This document shows, piece by piece, positions 1 to 6,904 of a stretch of 8,403 nucleotides of DNA. This stretch comes from Cytophagaceae bacterium (GTDB lineage: Bacteria; Bacteroidota; Bacteroidia; Cytophagales; Spirosomataceae). Both the position numbers and the translations under genes were made by a program. How positions within the stretch are numbered: the stretch's first letter is position 1; every line of letters starts with the position of its first letter. The notes beneath the pieces were generated by a model. That model saw only the letters and a list, made by a program, of their open reading frames with translations, ran no database searches and had not been told where the DNA came from. The stretch lies in NCBI GenBank assembly GCA_947459055.1, contig CANHCG010000055.1, forward strand, positions 1 to 8,403, given 5' to 3'.

Positions 1-333
1 ATCGTGGGTCCTTCGTTGAAGGGTATCGGAAGCCGCCTAACGCGGGAGCAAATTTTACAGGCCTTGATTGAACCAAGTGCACGAATTGCCCCTGGCTATG
101 GTACGGTTACTTTGCGTTTACAAGATGGACAAGAAGTTTCGGGGACATTATTATCGGAAAATGAACATGAAATCCAATTGAAAACAAATGATGCAGAACC
201 ACTTAAAGTAGCCATTTCTCGGATTAAATCGAGAGAAAATGCGCCATCAGGTATGCCGCCTATGGGTTCATTGATGTCCAAAAGAGAAATTAGAGATGTG
301 GTTGAATATTTATCTTCATTGAAGAGTAAATAA
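1..333 (+). CDS. C-terminal fragment of a c-type haem-binding domain protein (Pirellula/Verrucomicrobium type)
   Basis: This is the 3' end of a gene that begins upstream of the window. The frame is open from the first base (Ile-Val-Gly-Pro...), and the GTG at 4 is an internal codon. The fragment matches the second half of the 'putative haem-binding domain, Pirellula/Verrucomicrobium type': a GPSLKGIGSRLTREQI-like start, 'EPSARIAPGY', a small beta-rich segment (TLRLQDGQEVSGTLL), then GMPPMGS before a final helix ending 'VVEYLSSLKSK'. A Met in GMPPMG is the probable distal haem ligand. The CxxCH motif of such domains would lie just upstream and is not visible. In this family the domain usually ends large secreted proteins with a beta-propeller or sugar-dehydrogenase-like part, thought to act in periplasmic electron transfer. 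Family placement is fairly sure; the full protein and its substrate are unknown. Confidence 0.82.
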   Translation: MVGPSLKGIGSRLTREQILQALIEPSARIAPGYGTVTLRLQDGQEVSGTLLSENEHEIQLKTNDAEPLKVAISRIKSRENAPSGMPPMGSLMSKREIRDVVEYLSSLKSK

Positions 334-340
334 ATACTAC

Positions 341-370
341 ATTTACAAAATCGAAATTTACAAAATTGAA
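341..370 (+). repeat. Imperfect 15-bp tandem direct repeat over the start of the small gene
   Basis: Positions 341-355 (ATTTACAAAATCGAA) and 356-370 (ATTTACAAAATTGAA) are adjacent copies that differ at one base, C352 against T367. The unit is a multiple of three, so both copies share the reading frame. That difference makes the codon TCG in copy one and TTG, the proposed start codon of the next gene, in copy two. The repeat fills most of the gap between the upstream stop codon and the small gene. Confidence 0.85.
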
Positions 371-716
371 AAAACTGCTTTTTTTACTGTTTGGAATGCT
401 TTTTTTCACGACCATGTTGTCGGCGAAAGAAGCTTCAGACGAGCAAAAAGTAGCTTTAGAAAAATATCATCAGAAAGTCAAAAAGACCGAACCAAAGGAG
501 TGGGGGCTTTTTGACTTTCTTTTTGAAGAGGAGGAAAACACACAAGAATCTGAACAAGATTCAGATTTTGATGACCATTCTATCCTACATCAATCTTTTT
601 CCTTTTCTAACTCATTTGCTTATTTGACATCCAATCATTGGGCAAATTTCTCTTTAAAGAAGTTCATTTCTCTAAAAACACCTATTTATCTCGCATATCG
701 TAAGTTAAGGCTATAG
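366..716 (+). CDS. Small exported hypothetical protein, 116 aa, TTG start
   Basis: I do not recognise this protein. With a TTG start it opens with a good Sec signal peptide: MKK, a hydrophobic core at residues 4-18, and a likely cleavage site after 'MLSA' (residue 20). The mature part has a charged helical stretch (about 21-45), a short 'EWGLFDFLF' patch, a very acidic run at about 54-70, then a Ser/Phe-rich segment and a basic tail ending 'YRKLRL'. No Cys sits at the cleavage point, so it is not an obvious lipoprotein. In frame there is no ATG between the stop at 327-329 and codon 366; the first ATG (396, residue 11) would remove the basic start and half the signal core. This supports TTG. 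The gene has its own 3' hairpin and is probably transcribed separately from dabA. It could be a fast-evolving, lineage-specific periplasmic protein. Confidence 0.6.
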   Translation: MKKLLFLLFGMLFFTTMLSAKEASDEQKVALEKYHQKVKKTEPKEWGLFDFLFEEEENTQESEQDSDFDDHSILHQSFSFSNSFAYLTSNHWANFSLKKFISLKTPIYLAYRKLRL

Positions 717-738
717 GATTTTTCTTCGTGAAAATCCT
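715..738 (+). terminator. Hairpin at the stop codon of the small gene, probable terminator
   Basis: AGGATTTT (715-722) pairs perfectly with AAAATCCT (731-738) around an 8-nt loop, and the loop can close further with C724-G730 if T723 bulges. The stem starts inside the TAG stop codon (714-716). The trailing sequence is only modestly T-rich (TTATT), so termination may be partial. It separates the small gene from dabA, which starts 30 nt after the stem. Confidence 0.5.
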
Positions 739-767
739 TTATTCAATCTGCCTTAAATTACCAATCC

Positions 768-3263
768 ATGTCAGAAAAATTTAATGAACAGGAAGTGATT
801 CATCATTTGAAGCACTTTTTACCTGCACAGGCGCCATTAATGGACTTCGTGCATCACAATACCTTGCATGCATTTCAGCACTTGCCTTTTCATGAGGCTT
901 TAGAAACAGCGCATGTGAAATTAGGATACCAAGTGTATTTCCCCTTGGACAAATTCCGCGCCCTACATGCAGATGGACGGATCTCAGACGAAATCATCCA
1001 GCGAGTTTTGCTCGAAAAATTAGGAGCTGAAGAAGCCGAAACTTGGAAGGGTAAAATGCTTTATGCTCATTATGACAAAGTAGCACACCCACGTGTCGGA
1101 GCCTTACGCGGCCAATGGAAAAAGCAGTATAACATAGATCTTGATTCGCTTGTACATCCTACATTATTCCGATTATTGGGAAGCTTTTTGGACCAAGGTA
1201 TTTCGATTTGGAATTTCCCAATTGATGGAAAATCTTTTTTAGAAGCCCTACGTGAATTAGAACAAAACAGTTGGGTGAGTATTTTTCAATCCCAAAAAAC
1301 GAGAGGCTATCTCCTGAATCCTTTGCTTAAAATCTCTGATTTGCTACGGATTTTAGTGGGGAAAAACGAAGCGCTACATGAGCAATATTTATATGACCAA
1401 CAATTCGCGCATCAAGGCTGGTCTGGTATGGTTTCCGTCGTAGAAGATTTACCACAAACCTTATTAGACACACGGATAATCAAGTTAGAAGATCTGATTT
1501 TGGTCGAATTATTGCTCGAAATCGATGCCTTAGATTATAAATTAGCAGGCGAATGGCAAGCATTAGAACAAGGAATTCGAGAATTTATTCCAAAATTCCA
1601 CGATCCTATTGAACCTTCTGAGGAATTAAAAGTCCTATCCTTGTGGCAAGAAAGCTTCGAATGGAGCTATTATGACCAAGTGCTCAAGGGAATCCAAATG
1701 GAGCGCATCGAAAAAGTAGCAACTCATCAAAAATCGTTTCAAGGCTTGTTTTGCATCGATGATCGGGAATGTTCATTCCGTCGCTATTTAGAGAATTTAG
1801 ATCCTTCGTGTGACACCTATGGAACGCCGGGTTTTTTTGGGGTGGAATTCTTTTACCAACCAGTCGGCGGGAAATTCTATTCCAAACTTTGTCCAGCGCC
1901 CATTACGCCTAAATTTTTAATTAAGGAAGTCGGTAGTGAGAAAATGTTAGGCAAGGATCTTCATTTTTCGAAGCATAGCCATCATTTTTTAAAGGGCTGG
2001 CTGTTCTCACAAACCTTGGGATTTTGGTCAGCGGTAAAATTATTTGCTAATATTTTCAGGCCTAGTATGAGTCCGGCCACGGCTTCATCTTTGCAACACA
2101 TGGATAAAATTTCAAGCCTTCGGGTTGATTTTGATGCCTTAGATGCCCAGGAGAATGGCCTACAACTCGGATTTAAAACCGATGAGATGGCGAATCGGGT
2201 GGAAGGAGTATTGAAAAGCATCGGCTTAGTGGAAAATTTTGCACCCATTGTCTATGTGGTTGGCCATGGAGCTAGCTCGGTAAACAATCCACATTATGCA
2301 GCCTACGATTGCGGGGCCTGTTCCGGCCGGGCTGGATCAGTCAACGCACGGGTATTGAGTCAAATGGCCAATAAACCTGAGGTGCGTGCGATTTTAAAGG
2401 AAAGAGGCATTGATATTCCGATTAAAACGATTTTTGTTGGGGCCTTACACGATACAACAAGAGATGATATTGTGTTTTACGATGATCAATTGGATTCTGA
2501 TGAGTATATAAACTTACATGCTGCCCATGAGATCACATTTCGAAAGGCCTTGGATTTAAATGCGAAAGAACGTTCTCGTCGTTTTGAGTCCATCGATACC
2601 CGTAAAAGCCCCGCAGAAATCCATGAAAAAATTCGTGTGCGTTCGGTCTCAATTTTCGAGCCGCGTCCTGAATTAAATCATGCGACGAATGCTCTCTGTT
2701 TAGTCGGAAGAAGGGAATTGTCCAAAGGTCTTTTTTTAGACCGTAGGTCATTTATGAACTCCTTTGACTATCAAGTAGACCCCGATGGTACCTATTTGTT
2801 TAACATCTTGAAAGCAGCCGCACCGGTTTGTGGGGGGATTAATTTAGAATATTACTTCTCTCGGGTGGATGGCGAACGCCTGGGTGCCGGAACCAAATTA
2901 CCCCATAATGTGATGGGATTATTTGGTGTAGCCAATGGGATCGATGGCGATTTACGTCCGGGATTGCCCTCACAAATGACCGAGGTTCATGATCCGGTGC
3001 GTTTATTACTTATGGTGGAACATTTTCCGGAAGTGGTTTTATCAACCATCCAAAAAGCGCCTGAAACCTATGAATGGTTTATTCATGACTGGGTGAAATT
3101 AGTCGTGATTCATCCTGAGAATAAATCGTTATATGTATTTAAGGAGGGTTATTTTAAACCTTACACACCATTAACGAAGGACATTCAGGAGGTAGGCGAT
3201 TTAGATGCCTTGTTGGTCAGCAACCAAGAAAATTTCCCTGTTTATTTAATCAATCAAAATTAA
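768..3263 (+). CDS. dabA: DabA, zinc-dependent CO2-hydrating subunit of the DAB inorganic-carbon pump (DUF2309/UPF0753)
   Basis: DabA is a peripheral membrane protein that works with DabB to convert CO2 to bicarbonate one way, driven by the proton motive force. At 831 aa it has the expected length. The N-terminus carries the family hallmark FVHHNTLHAFQHLPFHEA (residues 27-44). The zinc-site residues are all present: Cys329 and Asp331 in LFCIDDREC, His500 in VVGHG, and Cys515 in YDCGAC. The spacings (Cys to His 171, His to Cys 15) fit the Cys351/Asp353/His524/Cys539 set I recall for Halothiobacillus neapolitanus DabA. A conserved C-terminal part includes 'LPHNVMGLFGVANG' (711-724). There are no convincing membrane spans. 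The ATG at 768 follows the upstream hairpin and has no Shine-Dalgarno motif, as is usual in Bacteroidota. The stop overlaps the dabB start by one base (TAATG), suggesting translational coupling. Confidence 0.95.
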   Translation: MSEKFNEQEVIHHLKHFLPAQAPLMDFVHHNTLHAFQHLPFHEALETAHVKLGYQVYFPLDKFRALHADGRISDEIIQRVLLEKLGAEEAETWKGKMLYAHYDKVAHPRVGALRGQWKKQYNIDLDSLVHPTLFRLLGSFLDQGISIWNFPIDGKSFLEALRELEQNSWVSIFQSQKTRGYLLNPLLKISDLLRILVGKNEALHEQYLYDQQFAHQGWSGMVSVVEDLPQTLLDTRIIKLEDLILVELLLEIDALDYKLAGEWQALEQGIREFIPKFHDPIEPSEELKVLSLWQESFEWSYYDQVLKGIQMERIEKVATHQKSFQGLFCIDDRECSFRRYLENLDPSCDTYGTPGFFGVEFFYQPVGGKFYSKLCPAPITPKFLIKEVGSEKMLGKDLHFSKHSHHFLKGWLFSQTLGFWSAVKLFANIFRPSMSPATASSLQHMDKISSLRVDFDALDAQENGLQLGFKTDEMANRVEGVLKSIGLVENFAPIVYVVGHGASSVNNPHYAAYDCGACSGRAGSVNARVLSQMANKPEVRAILKERGIDIPIKTIFVGALHDTTRDDIVFYDDQLDSDEYINLHAAHEITFRKALDLNAKERSRRFESIDTRKSPAEIHEKIRVRSVSIFEPRPELNHATNALCLVGRRELSKGLFLDRRSFMNSFDYQVDPDGTYLFNILKAAAPVCGGINLEYYFSRVDGERLGAGTKLPHNVMGLFGVANGIDGDLRPGLPSQMTEVHDPVRLLLMVEHFPEVVLSTIQKAPETYEWFIHDWVKLVVIHPENKSLYVFKEGYFKPYTPLTKDIQEVGDLDALLVSNQENFPVYLINQN

Positions 3264-5131
3264 TGATCATGAATCTATCAATCTTTATTTGGATACCGAT
3301 GATTGGGTTTTTGGTAAGTTTAATTTTACCAAAAAAGAATGAAACCTTGATTTCCGCGACAGCTTTTGGGACGCTAGGAATCCAATTAGCTTCTGCCATC
3401 ATTTTTGCGGTCATATGGGTATTTCAAGGGGCTGAGCCGATACAAGTAAACGACATAATTCTCTTTAAAAATGAAGAATATGTGTTTCAAATCGACTTTT
3501 TGCTAGATTATATCTCAGCCGTGTATTTATTAGTCGGTGCCTTATTGACCTTCATGGTCACGCTGTATTCGCGCTACTATTTACATCGAGAGGCGGGATA
3601 TAAACGTTTTTTCAATACAACATTATTTTTCTATGTGGGGTATTGCTTTGCGACGCTTTCGGGTAATTTAGAAACCTTATTTATTGGATGGGAAATTCTA
3701 GGGATTTCCTCCTTTTTGTTGATTTCCTTTTACCGGGAGCGATATTTACCAGTAAAGAATGCGGTCAAAGTATTTTCCATTTACCGCATAGGTGATGTGG
3801 GACTTATTTTAGCCATGTGGGCTAGTCATCACCTCTGGGGGCAAAATATCACCTTTTCGCAATTGAATAATGCAGAACTCGTGCATGAGCATTTGATGAC
3901 GCATTCGGCGATAGGCATATTTATCTCGGCGATGTTTTTGCTATCGGCCTCGGCGAAATCGGCCCAAATGCCATTTTCTTCCTGGTTGCCCCGCGCGATG
4001 GAAGGTCCCACACCATCCTCAGCCATTTTTTACGGCTCACTTTCGGTGCACATTGGGGTGTTTTTATTGTTGCGCACCTTTCCTTTTTGGGAATTTCAAA
4101 CTTCGGTTCGAATGGCAATTGCATTCATGGGCGCAAGTACGATGCTCATTGCAACAGGTATTGCGCGGGTCCAATCTTCCGTGAAAAGTCAAATCGCCTA
4201 TGCGTCAATTGCTCAAATAGGCATTATTTTCATTGAAGTATCGCTGGGTTTTGAAAAATTAGCCCTGTTTCACTTTGCGGGAAATGCGTTTTTGCGGACG
4301 TATCAATTACTCGTTTCACCTTCCGTGGTAAGCTATTTAATTCGAGAACAGTTTTATTCTTTTATTCCGCGCTTAAAAACACTCGAGGACCGTTTTCCTA
4401 AGAAATGGCAATACAGCATGTATTTGTTGTGTTTAAAAGAGTGGAATTTGGATTCCATGATGTATCAATACCTTTGGAATCCGCTCAAATGGTTTGGCCA
4501 TAAAATTAAATTTTTAAATGCCCGAGGACTTTTATTCATCTTCATTCCCCTTTATTTTGTCGGCATTTATTTACAAGCCAAAATGGATTTATTAACGAGA
4601 CCTTGGGTTGAATTTTTACCCATTACTTTTTCGTTGATAGGTTTGGTGATGGTATTTAAATCATTTACCCAACGAAGGAGTATTCGGGTCAGTTGGTTAT
4701 TAGTCATCATGAACCATTTTTGGATTTCATTAGCCATTTCGTTTAATGAACAGTATGATTCGACCGAGACCTGGTTGTATTTAAGTGGTATCGTGGTATT
4801 TGGAATCGTCGGCTATTGGTGCCTGCAACGCCTGTTTACCCAAGAAGGAAAAATTACCTTGCAACGATTTCATGGCTTATCCGAAGCACATCCGAAGATT
4901 GCTTTTGTATTTTTATTGGCTTGTTTAGGCCTAACGGGGTTTCCGATCAGTCCGACATTCGTAGGGGAGGATTTAATCTTTTCGCATATCCATGAGGATC
5001 AATTTGTCCTAGCTGCCTTTGTTTCCTTTAGTTTTATTTTGGATGGCCTAGCGGTGATTCGAATCTATGCACGGGTATTTATGGGGCCCTATTATAAGAC
5101 CCATGCTGATTTTTCCAGTAGATATTTTTAA
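3263..5131 (+). CDS. dabB: DabB, NuoL/MrpA-like proton-conducting membrane subunit of the DAB pump
   Basis: This is a polytopic inner-membrane protein of the proton-conducting complex I antiporter family, placed directly after dabA. Family motifs appear in order: IDFLLDYIS (77-85), FIGWEILGISSFLL with Glu144, 'AVKVFSIYRIGDVG' with Lys169 and Asp178, AKSAQMPFSSWLPRAMEGPTP with Lys232, and SQIAYASIAQIG (309-320). By my alignment from memory to E. coli NuoL, His254, His338 and Lys342 become Tyr257, Asn341 and Arg345. A block of about 160 residues with extra hydrophobic spans lies before TGFPISPTFVGEDLIF (558-573). It is not complex I, because no other nuo gene is nearby and dabA adjoins. It should pass protons to power DabA. 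The start at 3263 overlaps the dabA stop; ATG at 3269 (MNLSIF) is an equally plausible start two codons later. Confidence 0.9.
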   Translation: MIMNLSIFIWIPMIGFLVSLILPKKNETLISATAFGTLGIQLASAIIFAVIWVFQGAEPIQVNDIILFKNEEYVFQIDFLLDYISAVYLLVGALLTFMVTLYSRYYLHREAGYKRFFNTTLFFYVGYCFATLSGNLETLFIGWEILGISSFLLISFYRERYLPVKNAVKVFSIYRIGDVGLILAMWASHHLWGQNITFSQLNNAELVHEHLMTHSAIGIFISAMFLLSASAKSAQMPFSSWLPRAMEGPTPSSAIFYGSLSVHIGVFLLLRTFPFWEFQTSVRMAIAFMGASTMLIATGIARVQSSVKSQIAYASIAQIGIIFIEVSLGFEKLALFHFAGNAFLRTYQLLVSPSVVSYLIREQFYSFIPRLKTLEDRFPKKWQYSMYLLCLKEWNLDSMMYQYLWNPLKWFGHKIKFLNARGLLFIFIPLYFVGIYLQAKMDLLTRPWVEFLPITFSLIGLVMVFKSFTQRRSIRVSWLLVIMNHFWISLAISFNEQYDSTETWLYLSGIVVFGIVGYWCLQRLFTQEGKITLQRFHGLSEAHPKIAFVFLLACLGLTGFPISPTFVGEDLIFSHIHEDQFVLAAFVSFSFILDGLAVIRIYARVFMGPYYKTHADFSSRYF

Positions 5132-5142
5132 TTTTATCATAT

Positions 5143-6744
5143 ATGTCAACTCAAAAAAATAACATATCAATCCCCAAAGATGGTTTAGCCGGTCTTAAGG
5201 AGAATTTTTCTAGCGACGCGGCTTCTGGCTTTATCGTATTTTTATTGGCTTTACCTTTAAGTTTAGGTATTGCCAAGGCCTCTGATTTCCCACCGATTAT
5301 GGGTTTAATCACAGCCATCATCGGAGGTACAGTGGTCAGTTTATTCATGGGTTCTCGTTTGTCTATTAAAGGGCCAGCAGCAGGATTAATTGTGATTGTA
5401 GCAGGTGCAGTGGCTGAATTTGGCGGTGGTGAAACCGGTTGGCATTTAGCCTTGGGCGCGATGGCGGTGGCAGGAGTAGTCCAAGTGTTATTTGGAGTAT
5501 TTAAAATGGGTAAATTGATGGATTTCTTCCCTCTATCTGCTGTCCATGGCATGCTAGCGGCGATTGGTTTAATCATTATAGGCAAGCAAATTCCGGTTTT
5601 ATTGGATGTTAATCCAGTTATGGCAAAAGGGAAGGAGCCATTGGAATTATTTGCATCAATACCCACATTTTTCCAAAATTTAGATCCCCGCGCCACGATC
5701 ATTGGGCTAATCAGTTTAGCCATCATGATGGGCTGGCCCTATATAAAAAACACCTTAATCAAGAAAATACCTGCTCCATTAGTGGTTTTAGCGGTGGCAA
5801 TTCCCGCCGAATTATGGATGGATTTTCAAACGACTGAGCCTGCTTATGCCTTGGTTCACATTGGTAACCTATTGGATAATATTAAAATCAATGTAGATTT
5901 TTCTGGCATTAATCAGACAGGTTTATTCATCAAATTTGTAATTATGTTTGCCCTCGTGGGGAGTTTAGAATCACTTTTAACGGTAAAAGCGATGGATATG
6001 TTGGATCCATTTAAACGAAAATCGGATGCCAATAAAGACCTCATCGCAACTGGAATAGGAAATACCTTAGTCGCCATTTTGGGTGGATTGCCGATGATTT
6101 CGGAGGTAGCTCGTTCGTCAGCAAATATCGCAAATGGAGCAAAAACCCGTTGGGCTAATTTCTTCCATGGTTTTTTCATTTTGGCCTTCGTCCTTTTGGC
6201 TTCTCATTGGATTGAATTAATTCCAAATACCGCTTTAGCGGCAATGCTCATCACAGTAGGAATAAAACTAACGCATCCCAAGGAATTCATTCATACCTTG
6301 GAAAAAGGAAAGGAGCAATTATTGATTTTCATTGTAACTATTCTATTTACCCTAGGCGTCGATTTGTTAGTCGGAATTGCAGCAGGGATTTTGACAGAAA
6401 TTTTGGTCAATTTGTTCAATGGAAAACCTCTATCAGCGATTTTCAAAGCACCGACATCGGTTTCCTTTACCAATGAAGCCTATTTAGTCGAAATTTCAGA
6501 TGCAGCCGTTTTTACTAATTACCTAGGCATTAAACGCAAATTAGAAGCCATTCCACCCGGATTTTTCGTGACAATAGATTTATCAAAAACACATTTGGTC
6601 GATCATTCGGTCATGGAAAATTTCGAACACTTTAAAAATAATTATGAAATGGATGGCGTAGGCAAAGTAATTATCATCGGTTTAGAAGCGCATCGATCTC
6701 TTTCAGGCCATAAAGCAGGGGCTCGAAAAAAAGATAAAAAATAG
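5143..6744 (+). CDS. SulP (SLC26-like) anion transporter with C-terminal STAS domain, candidate bicarbonate transporter
   Basis: At 533 aa this fits a full-length SulP permease. The first spans carry the family signature: LLALPLSLGIAKASDFPP (34-51), then 'LSIKGPAAGLIVIVAGAV' (73-90). Later come PLSAVHGMLAAIG (130-142), the substrate/cation-site helix SLESLLTVKAMD (274-285) with Glu276 and Thr280, and GGLPMISEVARSSANIANGA (314-333). Residues from about 435 form a short STAS domain (VTIDLSKTHLVDHSV near 476-490) with a basic tail. SulP proteins move sulfate, bicarbonate, dicarboxylates or other anions. In cyanobacterial BicA the matching helix has, as I recall, Asp258 and Thr262 for sodium. The gene starts 11 nt after dabB and ends at a strong terminator, so it is probably the last gene of the dab operon. 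That context favours bicarbonate, but sulfate or another anion is not excluded. Confidence 0.88.
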   Translation: MSTQKNNISIPKDGLAGLKENFSSDAASGFIVFLLALPLSLGIAKASDFPPIMGLITAIIGGTVVSLFMGSRLSIKGPAAGLIVIVAGAVAEFGGGETGWHLALGAMAVAGVVQVLFGVFKMGKLMDFFPLSAVHGMLAAIGLIIIGKQIPVLLDVNPVMAKGKEPLELFASIPTFFQNLDPRATIIGLISLAIMMGWPYIKNTLIKKIPAPLVVLAVAIPAELWMDFQTTEPAYALVHIGNLLDNIKINVDFSGINQTGLFIKFVIMFALVGSLESLLTVKAMDMLDPFKRKSDANKDLIATGIGNTLVAILGGLPMISEVARSSANIANGAKTRWANFFHGFFILAFVLLASHWIELIPNTALAAMLITVGIKLTHPKEFIHTLEKGKEQLLIFIVTILFTLGVDLLVGIAAGILTEILVNLFNGKPLSAIFKAPTSVSFTNEAYLVEISDAAVFTNYLGIKRKLEAIPPGFFVTIDLSKTHLVDHSVMENFEHFKNNYEMDGVGKVIIIGLEAHRSLSGHKAGARKKDKK

Positions 6745-6762
6745 TCTTCTCCAATTTTAAGT

Positions 6763-6798
6763 AAAAAAGATCGCATCCTTGGGGCGGTCTTTTTTTTT
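6763..6798 (+). terminator. Rho-independent terminator of the dab-SulP operon
   Basis: GATCGC (6769-6774) pairs with GCGGTC (6784-6789), including one T-G wobble, around the 9-nt loop ATCCTTGGG. Six A residues before the stem (6763-6768) extend it by pairing with the T tract. Nine T residues (6790-6798) follow. It begins 18 nt after the SulP stop codon and marks the end of that transcription unit. Confidence 0.9.
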
Positions 6799-6904
6799 GA
6801 ATATATTTATCCTTTAAACAGCTATTGAAAATTCATTTCCATTACCTATTTTTAAAGAACCTTTGAACCTGTTCGTCCTAATATTCCTATTTTAACCTCA
6901 ACCT

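Noticed and set aside
4..6. GTG as a true start of the first gene
   Set aside because: The frame is open upstream to the window edge and the sequence here matches the middle of a haem-binding domain, so this is an internal valine codon.
319..345. Possible Bacteroidota promoter (TTG at 319-321, TACATTTA at 338-345) for the small gene
   Set aside because: The second box has one mismatch to TAnnTTTG, but the 16-bp spacer is short and AT-rich sequence makes chance matches common. Not reported as a feature without a mapped transcript start.
750..767. Promoter-like TAAATTAC just before dabA
   Set aside because: It is a weak match and would leave almost no leader before the ATG at 768. No paired upstream box is clear.
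2269..2278. Perfect palindrome GAGCTAGCTC
   Set aside because: It encodes conserved small residues just after the zinc-site His500 of DabA; a 10-bp palindrome inside a gene is expected by chance and has no regulatory context.
3263..5131. NuoL subunit of respiratory complex I
   Set aside because: No other complex I genes are present, the gene directly follows dabA, and several NuoL key residues and the C-terminal architecture differ.
5151..5726. 191-aa open frame on the minus strand
   Set aside because: It lies wholly inside the SulP gene on the opposite strand. Its protein is rich in Pro, Ala, Ile and Lys with no domain, as expected of an antisense shadow of a membrane-protein gene.
6862..6895. 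Possible promoter for the oxidoreductase gene (TTTG at 6862-6865, TATTTTAA at 6888-6895)
   Set aside because: The first box and 22-bp spacer are acceptable, but the second box matches TAnnTTTG poorly. A promoter must lie somewhere in 6799-6904, but the sequence does not fix its position.
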